43,536 bases of DNA from Ruminococcus sp. (GCA_021202895.1 JAJQCE010000017.1:1-43536), one strand, 5' to 3'; numbered from the stretch's first letter, positions 1 to 8,037 are shown. A program made the numbers and translations. Notes: a model not told the origin generated them from the sequence alone.

Positions 1-39
1 ATTATATCAGCATACCTTTTAGAACAGGAGCTGCAAATT

Positions 40-732
40 ATGAGCAAGACTAAAATCCGACAATTTATAAAGACATTCAGCATAATGTGCTTCGTCCTTA
101 CATTTATAACTGCGCTTTCCTGCGCCGTTTTTGAATCCGACGCTTCAGTTGAAACCGTGTCCTCGCTCGGTTCGTCAGGTGCGGAGGTTGAGGCTATTCA
201 GGAAAAGCTCAAGGAGCGTGGGCTTTACAACGGTGAAATTACAGGCTACTACGGCGAGCAGACGCAGGAAGCCGTTAAAAAATTTCAAAAGCAGCAGGGC
301 ATTTCACAGACAGGAACCGCAGGCTCTCAGACGCTTTCTGCGCTTGGAATTTCTATCGGCACAATTCCTGAAGCTACCGAATCTAATGTTTACCTGCTTA
401 CAAGAATCATCTCAGCGGAAGCCCGCGGCGAGCCTTACACAGGACAAGTCGCTGTCGGAGCTGTCATTTTAAATCGTATAGAGCATCCGTCTTTCCCCGA
501 CACGCTTTCAGGTGTAATTTACCAAAACGGCGCATTTACCGCAATAGTTGATGGGCAATTTGACGAACCCATCGCCGAATCCGCCTACTCCGCCGCACGA
601 GACGCACTTAACGGCTGGGATCCTACAGGCGGCTGCGTATACTATTATAATCCCGACAAAACATCAAACTCCTTTATGTGGTCGCTCCCGACTATCATGA
701 CAATTGGAAACCACCGCTTTTCAACAGGATAA
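40..732 (+). CDS. sleB: Spore cortex-lytic / cell wall hydrolase, SleB-like
   Basis: A 230-residue secreted peptidoglycan hydrolase. Residues about 10-30 form a hydrophobic signal peptide or anchor. Residues about 42-103 are a peptidoglycan-binding type 1 domain (LGSSGAEVEAIQEKL...YGEQTQEAVKKF pattern). Residues about 116-228 are a SleB-type Hydrolase_2 domain, with the ISAEARGEPY segment carrying the likely catalytic Glu127 and a typical GAVILNR helix. In this family the enzyme cleaves the glycan strand of spore cortex during germination, but some members act on vegetative wall, so the spore role is inferred. The ATG at 40 has a CAGGAG ribosome site nine bases upstream. Length and domain order are normal. 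The next small ORF follows in the same reading frame after the TAA stop. Confidence 0.85.
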   Translation: MSKTKIRQFIKTFSIMCFVLTFITALSCAVFESDASVETVSSLGSSGAEVEAIQEKLKERGLYNGEITGYYGEQTQEAVKKFQKQQGISQTGTAGSQTLSALGISIGTIPEATESNVYLLTRIISAEARGEPYTGQVAVGAVILNRIEHPSFPDTLSGVIYQNGAFTAIVDGQFDEPIAESAYSAARDALNGWDPTGGCVYYYNPDKTSNSFMWSLPTIMTIGNHRFSTG

Positions 733-771
733 AATTTAAATATATTCCGCTTTGATATATTAAGCAGCGCA

Positions 772-1080
772 TTGATTGAATTTTTAATTTTAATTTTGCT
801 GTGTTTGGACTTTGCTTTACGCTCAAGCTTTGCCCTCAATTCGCAAAGAAGCAAAAAGCACCTCAGCCTTGAACATTCTTTCAGCGAAGCGCAGAGCAAA
901 ATTATTCTCTTAGAAGCTAAAGCGCAGGAGCTTTATTCTGAAAATCGTGCTTCAATAGACATTCTTCCTGAAAAATACCGAAGCTCCTGCTGTGCGCACA
1001 AAATATATCAAATCCTGAAAGCTCGCCGCACCGACAGTCTTAACAATGCATTTGATATTTACGAAAGGGAGAACGGGTGA
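772..1080 (+). CDS. Small hypothetical protein with N-terminal membrane helix
   Basis: A 102-residue ORF with a TTG start. It has a hydrophobic N-terminus (LIEFLILILLCLDFAL), a charged, probably helical middle, and a C-terminus (KIYQILKARRTDSLNNAFDIYERE) resembling the 'sGRadtlkeAinlYe' tail I associate with small Clostridia proteins; that resemblance is from memory. It lies in the same frame as the SleB-like gene and has no ATG or GTG between that stop codon and the coding region. I see no clear ribosome binding site before the TTG, so the start is doubtful, and the ORF could be a remnant of a longer gene. It ends inside a hairpin terminator facing guaA. Function unknown. Confidence 0.4.
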   Translation: MIEFLILILLCLDFALRSSFALNSQRSKKHLSLEHSFSEAQSKIILLEAKAQELYSENRASIDILPEKYRSSCCAHKIYQILKARRTDSLNNAFDIYERENG

Positions 1081-1093
1081 AAGTTCTCCCTTT
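1064..1093. terminator. Bidirectional intrinsic terminator between the 772 ORF and guaA
   Basis: An 11-bp perfect stem, AAAGGGAGAAC / GTTCTCCCTTT, with an 8-base loop, between convergent genes. The stem's own AAA/TTT ends supply short U-tracts in both directions. The left arm overlaps the stop codon of the small upstream ORF. Confidence 0.7.
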
Positions 1094-1127
1094 AATACTA
1101 CATAATGCAGATTTAATCAGAGGGCGT

Positions 1128-2672
1128 TTATTCCCACTCAATAGTAGCCGGCGGCTTTGTCGTCACATCATAAACCACTCTGTTTACGCTCTTAACCTCG
1201 TTTACAATTCTGGCGGAGCTAGATTCAAGCACCTCGTAAGGGATTCTCGCAAAATCCGCCGTCATGAAATCAGTGGTGGTTACCGCACGCAGGGCAAGCG
1301 TGTAGTCGTAGGTGCGAAAATCTCCCATCACTCCTACCGAACGGTTGTTTGTCAGAACCGCAAAATATTGCCCTATGCTTCTGTCTAAGCCCGCTTTCGC
1401 TATCTCCTCACGGAAGATATAGTCTGCGTCCTGCAAAATTTGCAGCTTTTCATCTGTAATTTCTCCCATTATCCTTATCGCAAGCCCTGGACCTGGGAAA
1501 GGCTGACGCCATACAAGCGTTTCGGAAAGCTTCAGCTCTTGTCCTAGCTTTCTTGTTTCGTCCTTGAATAACATTCTTAATGGCTCGATTATTTCCTTGA
1601 AATCTACATAGTCAGGCAAACCGCCTACGTTGTGGTGCGATTTTATCGTTGCGGCATCTCCTGAACCTGATTCTATTACGTCAGGGTAAATCGTTCCCTG
1701 CGCTAAAAAATCTACCTTGCCAATTTTCTTCGCTTCCTCCTCAAATACTCTTATAAATTCCTCGCCGATAATTCTGCGCTTGGTTTCAGGGTCGCTGACT
1801 CCTCTCATTCTTGCCATGAACCTCTCCTTGGCGTTTACTCTCACAAAATTAACGTCCCAGCCGCTGAACGCCGCTTCTACCTCGTCGCCCTCGTTCTTGC
1901 GCATAAAGCCGTGGTCTACAAATATGCAGGTAAGCTGACTGCCTACCGCCTTTGAAAGCAGAGCCGCAAGTACCGAGCTGTCAACTCCGCCTGAAAGCGC
2001 AAGCAGAACCTTGCCGCTTCCGACCTTTTCTCTTATCTCCCTTATCGCCGTCTGAGCATAATTTTCCATCGTCCAGTCGCCGACACAGCCGCACACCTTC
2101 TTTAAAAAAGCGTCCAGCATTTTAAGTCCGTTCTCGGTATGGTTTACCTCAGGATGAAACTGCACGGCATAGAGCCTTCTTTCCTCATTATACATCGCCG
2201 CTGTCGGACAGTTGTCAGTATGCGCCGCCGTTTTAAAGCCGTCGGGCAGGAAAGCTATGTAGTCGGTGTGGCTCATCCACGAAACCGCCTCCTGCGGCAA
2301 AGCTCCGAAAAGCGCACACTCCTCATTATAATAGGTTTTAGTCTTGCCATATTCGCTCGTTTTGCAGGTTTCAACACTGCCGCCCAAAAGGTGCGCCATA
2401 AGCTGCGAGCCGTAGCAAATTCCCAGAATCGGAATGTCAAGCTCAAAAATTTCCTTGTCAATTGTCGGCGCTCCCTCTCCGTAAACGCTCTGAGGTCCGC
2501 CTGTGAAAATTATCCCCTCTGGCTTAAGCTCCTTAATCTGCTCAAGCGTGATTGATTTGTAGGAAATCACCTCGCAGTAAACGCTGCACTCACGCACTCT
2601 GCGCGCAATGAGTTGATTGTACTGCCCTCCGAAATCTATAATAAGAATGTACTCATGCCCCTTTTGACGCAT
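1128..2672 (-). CDS. guaA: GMP synthase (glutamine-hydrolysing)
   Basis: Converts XMP, ATP and glutamine to GMP, the last step of guanine nucleotide synthesis in the cytosol. The N-terminal class I glutamine amidotransferase shows the nucleophile motif [15 protein letters not shown] and the [13 protein letters not shown] His-Glu segment. The ATP pyrophosphatase domain has the P-loop [16 protein letters not shown]. The C-terminus ends in KPPATIEWE, typical of GuaA dimerisation domains. I take the ATG at 2672 (514 residues) because it leaves the usual short lead before [19 protein letters not shown]; a GTG at 2681 is an alternative, only about three bases from the AAAGGA ribosome site. guaB, which makes its substrate XMP, lies at the other end of the window. 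Two promoters and a terminator lie upstream. Confidence 0.97.
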   Translation of the reverse strand: MRQKGHEYILIIDFGGQYNQLIARRVRECSVYCEVISYKSITLEQIKELKPEGIIFTGGPQSVYGEGAPTIDKEIFELDIPILGICYGSQLMAHLLGGSVETCKTSEYGKTKTYYNEECALFGALPQEAVSWMSHTDYIAFLPDGFKTAAHTDNCPTAAMYNEERRLYAVQFHPEVNHTENGLKMLDAFLKKVCGCVGDWTMENYAQTAIREIREKVGSGKVLLALSGGVDSSVLAALLSKAVGSQLTCIFVDHGFMRKNEGDEVEAAFSGWDVNFVRVNAKERFMARMRGVSDPETKRRIIGEEFIRVFEEEAKKIGKVDFLAQGTIYPDVIESGSGDAATIKSHHNVGGLPDYVDFKEIIEPLRMLFKDETRKLGQELKLSETLVWRQPFPGPGLAIRIMGEITDEKLQILQDADYIFREEIAKAGLDRSIGQYFAVLTNNRSVGVMGDFRTYDYTLALRAVTTTDFMTADFARIPYEVLESSSARIVNEVKSVNRVVYDVTTKPPATIEWE

Positions 2673-2713
2673 ATTTTTCACCGTTCCTTTCGCAGAAATA
2701 AAAATACATAATT

Positions 2714-2742
2714 ATTATAACATCTTAATCGCTTTAATACAA
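2714..2742 (-). promoter_or_regulatory. Proximal guaA promoter
   Basis: On the minus strand, a -10 box TATAAT (2714-2719) and a weaker -35 box TTGTAT (2737-2742) are separated by 17 bases. Transcription would start near 2706, about 35 bases before guaA, downstream of the hairpin terminator. Confidence 0.55.
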
Positions 2743-2766
2743 GTGCTTATCTGTAAATTTTTCGCC

Positions 2767-2800
2767 AAAAAAGCGGCAGACCTTGACCAGAACCTGCCGC
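2767..2800 (-). terminator. Intrinsic terminator upstream of guaA
   Basis: On the minus strand the stem GCGGCAG / CTGCCGC with a 14-base loop is followed directly by six T residues. It lies between two minus-strand promoters and would end a short transcript from the distal one, or act as an attenuator for guaA. Confidence 0.65.
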
Positions 2801-2849
2801 TGTACAGATGGTAAATTAAAAAAAGGGGTGATAAATAATTTTCTGTACT
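2767..2849 (-). ncRNA. Candidate short leader RNA or attenuated guaA leader
   Basis: A promoter with good boxes lies at 2856-2884 and an intrinsic terminator ends at 2767, so a transcript of about 80 nt is predicted. It contains no ORF with a ribosome site and matches no purine riboswitch core that I recognise. It could be an attenuator regulating guaA or an independent small RNA. This is inferred from the promoter-terminator pair only. Confidence 0.3.
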
Positions 2850-2855
2850 AATATA

Positions 2856-2884
2856 ATTATAGCACTTTTCTTGTTGTTTTGCAA
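2856..2884 (-). promoter_or_regulatory. Distal promoter upstream of guaA
   Basis: On the minus strand, a -35 box TTGCAA (2879-2884) and a perfect -10 TATAAT (2856-2861) are separated by 17 bases. It drives transcription into the terminator at 2767-2800. From here to 3091 I see only AT-rich sequence and no gene. Confidence 0.55.
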
Positions 2885-3091
2885 TCGAAAAGTATTACAA
2901 TTATATTACAAATTTCTTGTTTATACTCAAATTCCCATAGAAAAGCATTATATTTTACAAACCGTCAAAAGAGCTTTGACAAAAAGAAAATGTTCTTCTC
3001 TGCACTTGAAATGTAATACAAATCTCTCACAATTAAATTGTATCTTTTGCTCAAAATTTGTTGCATAATAAAGATAAGGAGGTTTGTTTTT

Positions 3092-3286
3092 ATGTGGAAA
3101 ATACAAAAGGGATACAATTCTGTAAGTAAGACATTCCGATTGCCGGAGGAAATGGTAGAAAAGCTGGACAAGCTTGCGTATGAAAACAATTTGTCGCTCA
3201 ATCAGCTTGTAATTCAGTGCTTAAACTACTCGCTCGACAATCTTTCAATAGAAAACGATTCTGACAGCAAGGGTTCAGATACTTAA
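3092..3286 (+). CDS. Small ribbon-helix-helix DNA-binding protein
   Basis: A 64-residue protein with the Arc/CopG-type pattern: a beta strand (KTFRLP) followed by two helices (EEMVEKLDKLAYENNLS and LNQLVIQCLNYSLDNL). Such proteins bind DNA as dimers and often repress their own promoters. The ATG at 3092 has a strong AAGGAGG ribosome site nine bases upstream, so longer readings starting upstream are not needed. It stands alone, about 90 bases ahead of an MFS transporter gene on the same strand, which it might regulate; that is only inference. Short AT-rich repeats such as ATTACAAAT upstream could be operators. Confidence 0.8.
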   Translation: MWKIQKGYNSVSKTFRLPEEMVEKLDKLAYENNLSLNQLVIQCLNYSLDNLSIENDSDSKGSDT

Positions 3287-3378
3287 AAATTCAAAAAAAC
3301 TTTATAAATTAAAAATTGAAAAGCCGCTTTCAGTGTGATATAACAATTGTAGACTTGCACTATGGAGTTAAGCGGATT

Positions 3379-4539
3379 ATGGATGATAAATTTTCACGGG
3401 CTCGTTTTGCCTGTTATGTAGGCTATGTCACTCAGGCGGTGGTAAACAATTTTATGCCGCTGCTTTTCGTAACCTTTCAAACTGAATTTTCAATAAGTGC
3501 GGCAAGGATTTCGCTCCTCATTGCCGCTAATTTTGTTACTCAGATTCTGATAGATTTCTTCTCCGCTCCGATAGTTTCACTTTTAGGCTGCCGCAAAACT
3601 CTGCTTTTAGGCTGTGCATTCACTACGGTGGGACTTGTGTCGATGTCCTTTCTGCCGTCGGTAATAAATCCCTTTGCGGCTCTTTTGCTTTGCTCGGTAC
3701 TCTGCGCAGTCGGCGGAGGAGTTATGGAGGTTCTTGTAAGCCCGATAATCGAAAGCTGTCCGAGCGAAAACAAGGCGGGACAGATGAACCTGCTCCACTC
3801 CTTTTACTGCTGGGGCTCGGCTTTTTGCATACTCGCTTCAACAGTCTTCTTTGCGCTTTTTTCAACCTCGCACTGGCGGATTTTAGCTCTGCTCTGGGCT
3901 ATCATTCCCCTTGCCGATATATTTTTATTTCTTAAAGCTCCGCTTAATCCGATTGACGATGAAAGGAGCGGCGGCTACAAGCAGCTTTTTTTCAGCGGAG
4001 TTTTTTGGCTCATGCTTTTTATGATGATGTGTTCAGGCGCAAGCGAGCTTGCGGTTTCACAGTGGTCTTCAAGCTTTGCGGAGTCGGCTCTGGGAGTTAA
4101 AAAGAGCATAGGCGACATTGCGGGACCGTTTGCCTTCGCCATTTTCATGGGAACGGCAAGAGCGCTTTCAGTCAAAATCACTGACAAGCACCTGACAAAA
4201 GCTATGGCGGCAAGCTCGGCTCTCTGTATCTTAGGATATACGCTTATCTGCCTGCCTGACTCTGCGCTGCTTTCGCTTATCGGCTGCTCTGTCTGCGGAT
4301 TTTCAGTGGCGATAATGTGGCCGGGAACCTTTTCAATTGCCGCTAAACGTATTCCAAAGGGCGGCACGGCTATGTTTTCACTTTTAGCTTTAGCCGGAGA
4401 TATAGGCTGCACGGCAGGACCTGTGACCGTCGGACTTTCCGACAATTTATCAGACGGCTTTATGCTAGCCGCACTATTTCCCATAGCAATGCTGATATGT
4501 ACGCTTATCTGCTCAAGGAATAAAAAGGATGCGCTTTAA
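3379..4539 (+). CDS. MFS family transporter
   Basis: A 386-residue polytopic membrane protein with about twelve hydrophobic segments, of the major facilitator superfamily. The N-terminus (RARFACYVGYVTQAVVNNFMPLLF) and the segments GGGVMEVLVSPIIESCP and LLHSFYCWGSAFCIL recall a fucose-permease-like MFS group common in Clostridia, which is known to me only as a family. Substrate unknown. The ATG at 3379 fits the family N-terminus and has GGAG about 11 bases upstream; a longer reading from a TTG at 3316 would add an unlikely hydrophilic tail. There is no obvious partner gene apart from the small DNA-binding protein just upstream. Confidence 0.85.
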   Translation: MDDKFSRARFACYVGYVTQAVVNNFMPLLFVTFQTEFSISAARISLLIAANFVTQILIDFFSAPIVSLLGCRKTLLLGCAFTTVGLVSMSFLPSVINPFAALLLCSVLCAVGGGVMEVLVSPIIESCPSENKAGQMNLLHSFYCWGSAFCILASTVFFALFSTSHWRILALLWAIIPLADIFLFLKAPLNPIDDERSGGYKQLFFSGVFWLMLFMMMCSGASELAVSQWSSSFAESALGVKKSIGDIAGPFAFAIFMGTARALSVKITDKHLTKAMAASSALCILGYTLICLPDSALLSLIGCSVCGFSVAIMWPGTFSIAAKRIPKGGTAMFSLLALAGDIGCTAGPVTVGLSDNLSDGFMLAALFPIAMLICTLICSRNKKDAL

Positions 4540-4571
4540 CGAAAAGTTTATAATGACTTTACAGATAAAAT

Positions 4572-4600
4572 TTGCATTTTCGTTTCAGATGTAGTATAAT
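4572..4600 (+). promoter_or_regulatory. Promoter of the MraY-like/pullulanase genes
   Basis: A -35 box TTGCAT (4572-4577) and a perfect -10 TATAAT (4595-4600), spaced by 17 bases, sit about 77 bases before the MraY-like gene. The next two genes lie close together on the same strand, so this probably drives both. Confidence 0.6.
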
Positions 4601-4613
4601 ATAAAGATAGGAT

Positions 4614-4647
4614 GTGCCTTAAGCGAAAAAGCAAAGCTTAACGGCGC
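4614..4647 (+). promoter_or_regulatory. Hairpin in the 5' leader of the MraY-like gene
   Basis: GTGCCTTAAGC (4614-4624) pairs with GCTTAACGGCGC (4636-4647), with one bulged C and a G-U pair, enclosing an A-rich 11-base loop. It lies just downstream of the predicted transcription start and has no T-run, so it is not a terminator. A similar GTGCCTTA ... GGGCGC pairing occurs in the rpmH leader. Confidence 0.35.
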
Positions 4648-4676
4648 AAATTTAAAAAGAATGGAAATTATTTATT

Positions 4677-5615
4677 ATGCTTTATTTAGCTCTTTCAAAT
4701 GCGTCAGTTTATGCGCCGATAATGTTTGCAGGCAGCTTTCTGATTGCTTTTTTGTCGATTAAGCTTTTCATGAAGGTTCTCCCGAAGGACCACGGCAGGG
4801 ATTTTGCCGTAAACGGGCAGTTAAGCGAGGGCAAGCCGAGAGGCGCTGGAATTATAATGATAACCTCGTTTGTGCTGTGTGCGGCTTTGTTTGTACCATT
4901 CACTGCCGAAACTGCAATTTACATGGTTTTAATCTATGCCGCCATGCTCACAGGCTTCTTTGACGACGCCGCTCAAAAGCCTTGGGGCGAGCTAAAAAAG
5001 GGACTGCTCGACCTTGTGATTTCAATCGGAGTAACCGTCTGCTTTTTGATGAACAATTCCACCGACATAAATATTTTCGGCTATTCATTCCACATTCCCG
5101 TTGTGATTTTCGCACTGCTCAGCATAATTCTGGTATGGGCGAGCATTAACGTTACAAACTGCTGTGACGGAGTTGACGGAATGTGCGGCACGCTTTCAAT
5201 TGTCACGCTGCTGCTCTTTATCCTGCACGGTCTGCCGACAACCGAGCGTGTGCTTTCTGACATATTGATTATGACGCTAATAGCATACCTGTGGTTTAAT
5301 TCCTCGCCGAGCAAACTGCTGATGGGAGACGCAGGCTCTCGCGCACTTGGCGTTTTTCTTGCGATTGTGTCACTGAGGAGCGGCGATCCTTTCCTCTTTA
5401 TCGCATTTGCGAGCATGATTATAGTTGACGGTGGACTTGGACTGCTCAAGCTTTCCTGCCGCAGATTTTTGAAAATGAAAAGCTTCATGGAAAATATCAG
5501 AACTCCGCTTCACGACCACTGGAGAAAGAATTTAGGGGTCAGCGACACGCAGGTGGTTCTGCGCTTTGCCGCAATCGAGCTTGTAATAGGTGCGGCGTTG
5601 CTTTACATAATCTGA
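4677..5615 (+). CDS. MraY/WecA-family polyprenyl-phosphate glycosyl-1-phosphate transferase
   Basis: A 312-residue polytopic membrane enzyme of the family that moves an amino-sugar-1-phosphate from a UDP-sugar onto undecaprenyl phosphate. The family signatures are present: KPRGAGIIM, the DD pair in TGFFDDAAQK, NVTNCCDGVDGMCG for the usual NxxDGxDGL, and LLMGDAGSRALG. Near the C-terminus TPLHDHWRK replaces the TPxHHH of true MraY, so the middle His is Asp. Length is close to MraY (320-360). It is probably a paralogue, since mraY normally lies in the division cell-wall cluster, and its context here is a glucan-debranching enzyme. It may prime a surface polysaccharide; the substrate is unknown. 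The ribosome site before the ATG is weak. Confidence 0.8.
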   Translation: MLYLALSNASVYAPIMFAGSFLIAFLSIKLFMKVLPKDHGRDFAVNGQLSEGKPRGAGIIMITSFVLCAALFVPFTAETAIYMVLIYAAMLTGFFDDAAQKPWGELKKGLLDLVISIGVTVCFLMNNSTDINIFGYSFHIPVVIFALLSIILVWASINVTNCCDGVDGMCGTLSIVTLLLFILHGLPTTERVLSDILIMTLIAYLWFNSSPSKLLMGDAGSRALGVFLAIVSLRSGDPFLFIAFASMIIVDGGLGLLKLSCRRFLKMKSFMENIRTPLHDHWRKNLGVSDTQVVLRFAAIELVIGAALLYII

Positions 5616-5633
5616 TACAAGGGGAGCTTTTCA

Positions 5634-7580
5634 ACGAGAAACTACATCAGCGACTATGCGAATTTTGACGAAAACTGCTGCTACAGGGGCGACGACTTAG
5701 GAGTTACCGTTGACGGTGAAATTACTCGCTTCAAGGTTTGGGCTCCGTTTTGCAATGCGGTTTTTCTGAATCTTTACACTGACGGAGAGGGCGACAACCT
5801 TTCTGAAACGGTCTGTATGCGCAGAATTGAGCAGGGAGTCTGGTACGCAGAGCTTCTGCACACGGTTTTTTCAATGTACTACACCTACACACTTGAATAC
5901 GAGTACACAGAGCGGGTTGAGGTTGTAGACATATACGCAAAGGGCTGCGGAATAAACGGAAACCGAGGCTACATTGTGGACTTTGCCGCTTTAAATCCTA
6001 CCGACTGGGACAAGTCGGAAAGAGTAGTCTGTAAAAGCGCAGTTGACGCTTGTATTTACGAATGTAACGTGAGGGATTTTTCAATAAGCCCCGACAGCGG
6101 AGTTGACTTTGACAAGCGGGGACGCTTTGCGGCATTTTCGCAGGAGAACACAAGCTGTAACGGCGTTTCAACCTGCCTTGAGCATTTAAAGGAGCTGGGA
6201 ATTACGCACGTTCAGCTTATGCCCGTGGCGGACTTTGCAACGCTTGACGAAAAAAAGCCGCTCAGCAGCTACAATTGGGGTTACGACCCTAAGAATTATA
6301 TGTGTCTTGAGGGCAGCTATTGCTCAGACGCTTATGACGGAGATGTGAGGATAAGGGAATTTAAGCAGCTTGTCGCCTCTCTCCACAAGGCGCATATCGG
6401 AGTAATTCTTGACGTGGTATTTAACCACACCTACTTTACCGAGAAATCCAATTTTCACAAGACCGTGCCGTACTACTACCACAGGCTTGACGCAGACGGC
6501 AAATTTTCAAATGGCTCAGGCTGCGGAAACGAAACGGCTTCGGAGCATCTGATGATGAGAAAATATATCGTTGACGCAATTAAATTCTGGGCAAACGAAT
6601 ACAAGGTTGACGGCTTTCGCTTTGATTTGATGGGGCTTCACGACATTGAAACTATAAATCTTATCCGTGACGAGCTTGACAAAATAGACCCTAGCATACT
6701 TATGTACGGCGAGGGCTGGACGGGCGGCACGGCGGCTCTTGCAGGCGAAAGGCTCTGCTACAAGTGGAACAGTCACAAGTTCGGCAGAATCGGCTTGTTT
6801 AACGACAATATCCGAGACGCCGTCAAGGGCGGAACCTTTGATTTAAGAGAGCGAGGCTTTGTCTGCGCCAACGGCGACAAATTCAATGCGATAAGGCGGT
6901 CAGTCACCGCAAATGCACCGTTTGAGCATTTAAACGGCACAGCAGACGAGCTTAACTGGGCGTACACTCCCGCACAGGCGATAAACTACTGCGAGGCTCA
7001 CGACAACCACACGCTGTGGGACAAGCTAAGCATCTGCGCTAAAGAATACAGCGAGGACGACAGAATCAGAATGGACAAGCTGGCGGCGGCGGCGGTTCTG
7101 CTTTCGCAGGGAGTGCCGTTTATACAGCTGGGGCAGGATTTTCTTCGCACCAAGCCGAAGCTTTACAAGGAAAATGAAGTCAAATCCGACATACCCTTTG
7201 ACGGCAACAGCTACAACGCTCCTGACGAAACCAACATGATAAGGTGGGAGCGGAAGGCTCTGTACAAGGATGTTTTCAAGTACTACAAGGCTCTGATTGC
7301 CCTAAGAAAATCCTCATGGCTCTTTAGAATGTCAAGCAGCGAGGATATGAACAAGCACCTTTATTTTCACGACAACGGCGATGTAATCAGCTTTGAGCTT
7401 GTCTGCGATGTCGAGTGCTACTTTGTCGTGCTAAATCCCCAGCCCGATTCACGGCACTGCAATCTCCCGAACGGCGAATTTTACACACGCTTAACCCCTG
7501 ACGGCATGGTAAGCTACAGCAAGCTAAGCGGCAGCATTGAAGCAAGCCGAATATCCTGCACAGTGTTTAAAAGAATTTGA
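5634..7580 (+). CDS. pulA: Type I pullulanase (GH13), non-canonical start
   Basis: A glucan-debranching enzyme that hydrolyses alpha-1,6 bonds in pullulan or glycogen/starch-derived branches. An N-terminal CBM48-like domain (GITRFKVWAP-type segment; here EITRFKVWAPF) precedes a GH13 barrel. The YNWGYDPKNY motif diagnostic of type I pullulanase, DVVFNHTY, GFRFDLMG (nucleophile Asp), YGEGW (acid Glu) and CEAHDNHT (Asp) are all present. No signal peptide, so it is cytoplasmic. The conserved N-terminal domain begins well before the first ATG (5817), but the frame from the preceding stop (5613) contains no ATG, GTG or TTG before 5817. An ACG codon at 5634 lies seven bases after a strong AAGGGGAG ribosome site, exactly where a start is expected. 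I place the start there; a mutated start or a sequencing error is possible. Confidence 0.85.
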   Translation, partial: TRNYISDYANFDENCCYRGDDLGVTVDGEITRFKVWAPFCNAVFLNLYTDGEGDNLSETVCMRRIEQGVWYAELLHTVFSMYYTYTLEYEYTERVEVVDIYAKGCGINGNRGYIVDFAALNPTDWDKSERVVCKSAVDACIYECNVRDFSISPDSGVDFDKRGRFAAFSQENTSCNGVSTCLEHLKELGITHVQLMPVADFATLDEKKPLSSYNWGYDPKNYMCLEGSYCSDAYDGDVRIREFKQLVASLHKAHIGVILDVVFNHTYFTEKSNFHKTVPYYYHRLDADGKFSNGSGCGNETASEHLMMRKYIVDAIKFWANEYKVDGFRFDLMGLHDIETINLIRDELDKIDPSILMYGEGWTGGTAALAGERLCYKWNSHKFGRIGLFNDNIRDAVKGGTFDLRERGFVCANGDKFNAIRRSVTANAPFEHLNGTADELNWAYTPAQAINYCEAHDNHTLWDKLSICAKEYSEDDRIRMDKLAAAAVLLSQGVPFIQLGQDFLRTKPKLYKENEVKSDIPFDGNSYNAPDETNMIRWERKALYKDVFKYYKALIALRKSSWLFRMSSSEDMNKHLYFHDNGDVISFELVCDVECYFVVLNPQPDSRHCNLPNGEFYTRLTPDGMVSYSKLSGSIEASRISCTVFKRI

Positions 7581-7592
7581 TATGTTAAAAAC

Positions 7593-7625
7593 TCCCCCGA
7601 TACGTCAAGTATCAGGGGATAATTT
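7593..7625. terminator. Bidirectional terminator between pulA and the 7.6-8.0 kb gene
   Basis: TCCCCCGATAC / GTATCAGGGGA forms a stem with one mismatch and a 5-base loop, followed by TTTTT on the + strand and preceded by AAAA, suiting both convergent genes. Confidence 0.75.
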
Positions 7626-8037
7626 TTATTCGTCGAACAAAGCGTCAAAGTGACGGCGGTAATGCTTTGGGATATTTATCTCATCAGGCAGTCTAAGCTC
7701 TCTCAGCACATCTCCTATTATATTTATTCCGTCCTTGTAAAAACGCTCAATCCGCCTTGTCCTGTCTGAAATTCCCTTGTAATCATTTGGACAAACAAAC
7801 GTCCAGTCCGCTCCCTCATCATCAACCACAAGCCTGAAATATTTATCAATATCTCTGTCGCTAAAGCCTGCTTTGGCAAGCAGAATATGATGTTCTACCG
7901 CTTCGTCAATGTAGCTTAAAATCACTGTTTCTCCGTCAAAGGAAATTAGAGTGTGTTGACACTAGTATCAGCAGCGGCTCGCCGTCCGCAAGAGCAATGT
8001 CAGCTTCCTCTTCATTCGGATACTTTATCACTTTCAT
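7626..8037 (-). CDS. Hypothetical protein split by a +1 frame change at CTTTGAC
   Basis: The minus strand holds two ORFs that look like one gene. The first starts at an ATG (8037), overlaps the end of glmU by 26 bases, encodes 33 residues (MKVIKYPNEEEADIALADGE...) and stops at a TGA (7938-7936). The second, in the +1 frame, gives DGETVILSYIDEAVEHH and continues to the stop at 7626, with IDKYFRLVVDDEGADWTFVCP near its middle. Joined, they make about 136 residues. The junction reads CTT TGA C, the same heptamer used by the programmed frameshift in prfB, but without an obvious internal Shine-Dalgarno just upstream. It may be a programmed frameshift, a pseudogene or a base-calling error. A short start at the GTG at 7925 (99 residues) is the alternative. 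Function unknown. Confidence 0.55.

Noticed and set aside
2673-2900. Purine riboswitch before guaA
   Set aside because: No conserved guanine-type core (the paired loops and junction) on the minus strand.
5613-5633. MraY-like and pullulanase as one protein by TGA readthrough
   Set aside because: They share a frame, but a strong ribosome site lies between and the two activities are unrelated; separate initiation is simpler.
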